A stretch of DNA of 15,501 nucleotides from an uncultured Collinsella sp. GTDB lineage: Bacteria > Actinomycetota > Coriobacteriia > Coriobacteriales > Coriobacteriaceae. Both the position numbers and the translations under genes were made by a program. Where the stretch lies: positions 1 through 15,501 of the forward strand of contig CABVAO010000039.1 of assembly GCA_902496335.1 (NCBI GenBank), written 5' to 3'. Positions 13,571 to 15,501 of the stretch are shown in pieces. The notes under the pieces were generated by a model. It was not told where the DNA came from. It made no database searches and was given only the letters and a program-made list of their open reading frames with translations. How positions within the stretch are numbered: position 1 is the first letter of the stretch; every line of letters begins with the position of its first letter.

Positions 13571-14998
13571 TTAGGCATCGTCGGTGTCCAGGTCAAAGCC
13601 AAAGTAGCGGACCGCATTGTTGTAGCTGATGTCGCGCACGATACTGCCCAGCAGCTCCATGTCGGCCGGGTACTTGCCCTGCTCGACCCACTCGCCGATC
13701 ACGCTGCACAGCACGCGACGGAAGTACTCGTGGCGCGGATAGGACAGGAAAGAGCGGGAGTCGGTAAGCATGCCCACAAAGTTGCCCAACACGCCCTCGT
13801 TAGCCAGAGCCGTAAGCTGCTCGCGCATGCCGACCTCGTTGTCGTTGAACCACCAGGCGGAGCCGTTCTGGATCTTACCGGCAGTCGGAGCCTCCTGGAA
13901 GCAACCCATGACGGTATCGATCATGGTGTTATCGATGGGGTTCAGGCTGTACAGGATGGTCTTGGGCAGGCCGCAGGTCTCCTGGATGGAGTTGAGGAAA
14001 TCGGCGAGCTGGTCGGACGGCGTGTAGTTGGAGATGCAGTCGTAGCCGGTGTCGGGACCGAGTTTGGCGAACATGGCGCGGTTGTTGTCGCGCTTGCAGC
14101 CAAAGTGCAGCTGCATGGCCCAGCCCAGACGGACATACTCGCCGGCAACGAACTGCATAAAGGCAGTCTTGTACTTGAGGACCTCTTCCTCGGTAAGCGG
14201 CTCGGCAGCCAGACCCTTGGCAAAGATAGCCTCGATCTCGTCGGCGGTAGCCGGGACGTACATAACGTAGTCGAGTGCGTGGTCGGAGGCGCGGCAGCCC
14301 AGCTCGTGAGCAACGTCGTAGCGCTTGGAAATGGCAGCCTTCATGCCCTCAAAGTCGCTGACCTCAACGCCGGCAACCTCGGAAAGGTGCTTGCAGTAGT
14401 CGGCAAACTCCTGGCCGCGCTCGATGCGCAAAGCGGCATCGGGGCGCATGGCGGGAACGACCTGAACGTCAAAGCTGTCGTCGGCGGCAATCTTCTTGTG
14501 CCACTCAAAGCTGTCGGCGGGGTCGTCGGTAGTGCAGATCATGCGGACGTTGGACTGCTTGATCAGGTTACGGCAGGTAAAGCTAGCCTCAGCGAGCTTG
14601 GCGTTGGCAAGGTCCCAGACCTCCTGGGCAGTCTTGCCGTTGAGGACGCCCTCGTAGCCAAAGTAGCGCTTAAGCTCCAGGTGGCTCCACTCAAAGACGG
14701 GGTTGCCAACGCAGCGACCCAGGGTCTCGGCCCACTTTTGGAACTTCTCGCGAGCAGGGGCGTCGCCAGTGATAAAGCGCTCGTCGACGCCGTTGGCACG
14801 CATCAGGCGCCACTTGTAGTGGTCGCCGCCCAGCCAAACCTCGGTGATGTTCTCGAAACGCTTGTCCTCCCAAATCTCCTTGGGAGAAATGTGGCAGTGG
14901 TAGTCGACGATGGGCATGCCCTCGGCAAAGTTGTGGAACAGCTCCTCGCCGGTCTTGGTGCTCAGCAGGAAATCCTGATCGTCCATGAAGTTTTTCAT
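13571..14998 (-). CDS. uxaC: Glucuronate/galacturonate isomerase
   Basis: A 475-residue uronate isomerase of the metal-dependent amidohydrolase fold. It converts D-galacturonate to D-tagaturonate (and D-glucuronate to D-fructuronate), the entry step of the pathway. Visible are the N-terminal VDYHCHISPKEI with H34 and H36 of the HxH metal site, ICTTDDPAD near 155, the LHFGCKRDNN region in the middle and SWWFND-like segment AWWFNDNEVGM toward the C-terminus. E. coli UxaC is about 470 residues. The ATG at 14998 is chosen because AAAGGGG lies 7 bases upstream; the open frame continues to 15067 into the operator and is not expected to be translated. First gene of uxaC-uxaB-uxaA, preceded by the paired operators. 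It is the point where sugars from the hydrolases enter metabolism. Confidence 0.95.
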   Translation of the reverse strand: MKNFMDDQDFLLSTKTGEELFHNFAEGMPIVDYHCHISPKEIWEDKRFENITEVWLGGDHYKWRLMRANGVDERFITGDAPAREKFQKWAETLGRCVGNPVFEWSHLELKRYFGYEGVLNGKTAQEVWDLANAKLAEASFTCRNLIKQSNVRMICTTDDPADSFEWHKKIAADDSFDVQVVPAMRPDAALRIERGQEFADYCKHLSEVAGVEVSDFEGMKAAISKRYDVAHELGCRASDHALDYVMYVPATADEIEAIFAKGLAAEPLTEEEVLKYKTAFMQFVAGEYVRLGWAMQLHFGCKRDNNRAMFAKLGPDTGYDCISNYTPSDQLADFLNSIQETCGLPKTILYSLNPIDNTMIDTVMGCFQEAPTAGKIQNGSAWWFNDNEVGMREQLTALANEGVLGNFVGMLTDSRSFLSYPRHEYFRRVLCSVIGEWVEQGKYPADMELLGSIVRDISYNNAVRYFGFDLDTDDA

Positions 14999-15051
14999 CA
15001 AACAACCCCTTTGTTTGCGGAGCGGGCACACAATACGCTCGTCATCCTCTA

Positions 15052-15065
15052 GGTGAACGTTCACC
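15052..15065. promoter_or_regulatory. Operator copy, uxaC promoter, downstream site (perfect)
   Basis: GGTGAACGTTCACC, a perfect 14-bp palindrome, just downstream of the candidate -10 of the uxa operon. Its centre is 38 bp from the other perfect copy. Confidence 0.85.
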
Positions 15066-15095
15066 ATACTAATCCATTACGACTCAAAAGGTGAA
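15066..15095 (-). promoter_or_regulatory. Candidate sigma-70-type promoter of uxaCBA
   Basis: On the minus strand, TTCACC (15095-15090, inside the operator) and TAGTAT (15071-15066) are 18 bp apart. Each matches consensus at four of six positions. The expected start falls in the downstream operator, giving a leader of about 60 bases. Confidence 0.5.
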
Positions 15096-15103
15096 CGTTC
15101 ACC
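15090..15103. promoter_or_regulatory. Operator copy, uxaC promoter, -35 site (perfect)
   Basis: GGTGAACGTTCACC is perfect and extends to a 16-bp palindrome with flanking A/T (15089-15104). It overlaps the candidate -35 of the uxa operon. Confidence 0.87.
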
Positions 15104-15118
15104 TAACAACCATGGGGT

Positions 15119-15145
15119 GAACGGTAGGTTTTGCCCGTTCAACGG
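15119..15145. promoter_or_regulatory. Second conserved promoter element GAACGG-N16-AACGG (uxaC)
   Basis: GAACGG at 15119 and AACGG at 15141 flank a TTTT tract (15129-15132); the element begins 22.5 bp from the centre of the -35 operator. At this copy TGAACGG (15118-15124) and CCGTTCA (15135-15141) also form an inverted repeat, so the binding geometry could differ. Confidence 0.55.
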
Positions 15146-15234
15146 TTGCCGGAGCTGTGACTTGCATGCATTGCGGACCGGTTGGCGTCCCCGAACACCG
15201 AACTTGAGCGCTTTTGCTCAGGTGGGTCATGTCC

Positions 15235-15433
15235 CGACGTACATTTTTGGGAGTATTCAGCATTGGAGCGCGCCGTGCGCCATCCTCAGCGTCCTATTTG
15301 GAACGCAGATAGCGCCCGATCGGCATAAAAAGTGCCCCCGATGGCAAATTACGCCATCGGGGGCACTTAAAACAGTCGTTCTGCACCTCATTCAGGGCAT
15401 GCCAATGCTGAATACTCCCAAAAATGCACGTCG
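15235..15433. repeat. 32-bp inverted repeats enclosing a terminator (possible MITE-like unit)
   Basis: The left copy (15235-15266) and the right copy (15402-15433) are complements over 32 bp with a single mismatch; the shared core contains TTTTTGGGAGTATTCAGCAT. The spacer is 135 bp with no gene and a strong terminator. The 199-bp length and long terminal repeats would fit a miniature transposable element, but no target-site duplication is obvious at the ends. Confidence 0.8.
15326..15368 (-). terminator. Strong intrinsic terminator upstream of the uxa operon
   Basis: A perfect 16-bp stem, 15330-15345 with 15353-15368, loop of 7 bases, built around GTGCCCCCGATGGC. In the minus-strand RNA the stem's 3' end runs into UUUUU (down to 15327). 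On the plus strand only two U follow, so it works mainly on transcription entering from the right and insulates the uxa operon. Confidence 0.9.
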
Positions 15434-15501
15434 CAAGAGGGGGTACCGATGGCGCGAATTTTTGTGGTGTAAGAGGGAGGGCCGCGTCAGCGCCCCTTGC
15501 G

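Larger units (their letters stand above)
15105..15501. other. Gene-free right boundary region
   Basis: I find no convincing gene. The stretch holds the GAACGG-type element, a small hairpin (15205-15220), a 199-bp inverted-repeat unit (15235-15433) and the terminator inside it. A minus-strand frame stays open from the window edge to a TAG near 15298, but it runs through the terminator hairpin and both repeat copies, so I do not call it. Confidence 0.6.

Noticed and set aside
13730..15052. Plus-strand open frame of 440 codons opposite uxaC
   Set aside because: Antisense shadow; same Gly/Val/Leu/Asp-rich composition as the other reverse frames.
15229..15312. Plus-strand 27-codon frame starting MSRRTFLGVF, resembling a twin-arginine leader
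   Set aside because: It lies entirely on the repeat copy and spacer, has only a weak ribosome site, and stops after 27 codons with no mature protein. The RR is probably chance.
15298..15500. Minus-strand frame open from the window edge to a TAG near 15298
   Set aside because: It reads straight through both a terminator hairpin and the repeat copy; length is within chance for this GC content.
1..15501. tRNA, rRNA genes and CRISPR arrays
   Set aside because: No cloverleaf with a GTTCRA T-arm, no rRNA-like conserved tracts and no regular short repeats with spacers were seen on either strand.

Overview
The window looks like a pectin / D-galacturonate utilisation island from a high-GC, gut-type Actinomycete. 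The protein style suggests Collinsella or another Coriobacteriia member; this is recognition by eye, not a database match. All nine complete protein genes lie on the minus strand, so the story reads from right to left. Long plus-strand open frames are antisense shadows of these genes.

Layout in transcription order. (1) 15501-15105: non-coding boundary with a 199-bp unit made of two inverted 32-bp copies around a strong terminator. (2) uxaC-uxaB-uxaA (14998-10395) converts D-galacturonate via tagaturonate and altronate to 2-keto-3-deoxygluconate; it ends in a terminator at 10327-10359. (3) A GPH-family sugar:cation symporter (10039-8480) with its own promoter region and a terminator at 8413-8456. 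(4) A GH28 polygalacturonase (8364-6769) with a terminator at 6686-6730. (5) A large fusion of a CE8 pectin methylesterase with an alpha/beta-hydrolase esterase (6634-4469), followed by a small SGNH esterase (4399-3731). (6) A GH105 unsaturated galacturonyl/rhamnogalacturonyl hydrolase (3623-2385), with the start of a TIM-barrel sugar isomerase/epimerase (2383-1478) one base after its stop. (7) A GltD-like flavin/iron-sulfur oxidoreductase (1374-157), probably unrelated to pectin. (8) The right end of an IS3-type insertion sequence (1-~95), which ends the island.

How it works together: none of the hydrolases or esterases shows a signal peptide. The inferred scheme is import of methylated and acetylated oligogalacturonides by the symporter, de-esterification by the CE8 fusion and the SGNH enzyme, and trimming by GH28 and GH105. 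The resulting galacturonate enters UxaC, UxaB and UxaA. No lyase, KDG kinase, KDPG aldolase or regulator gene is present.

Regulation is the most striking part. Seven near-perfect copies of the palindrome GGTGAACGTTCACC (LacI-type in appearance) occur in the intergenic regions. In front of uxaC, the symporter and GH105 they form pairs 38-41 bp apart that bracket a candidate promoter. About 21 bp further upstream each of these three promoters also carries a second conserved element, GAACGG-N16-AACGG (a 21-bp direct repeat around a T-tract), which resembles an activator site. This shared three-part design is the best candidate for something undescribed here.
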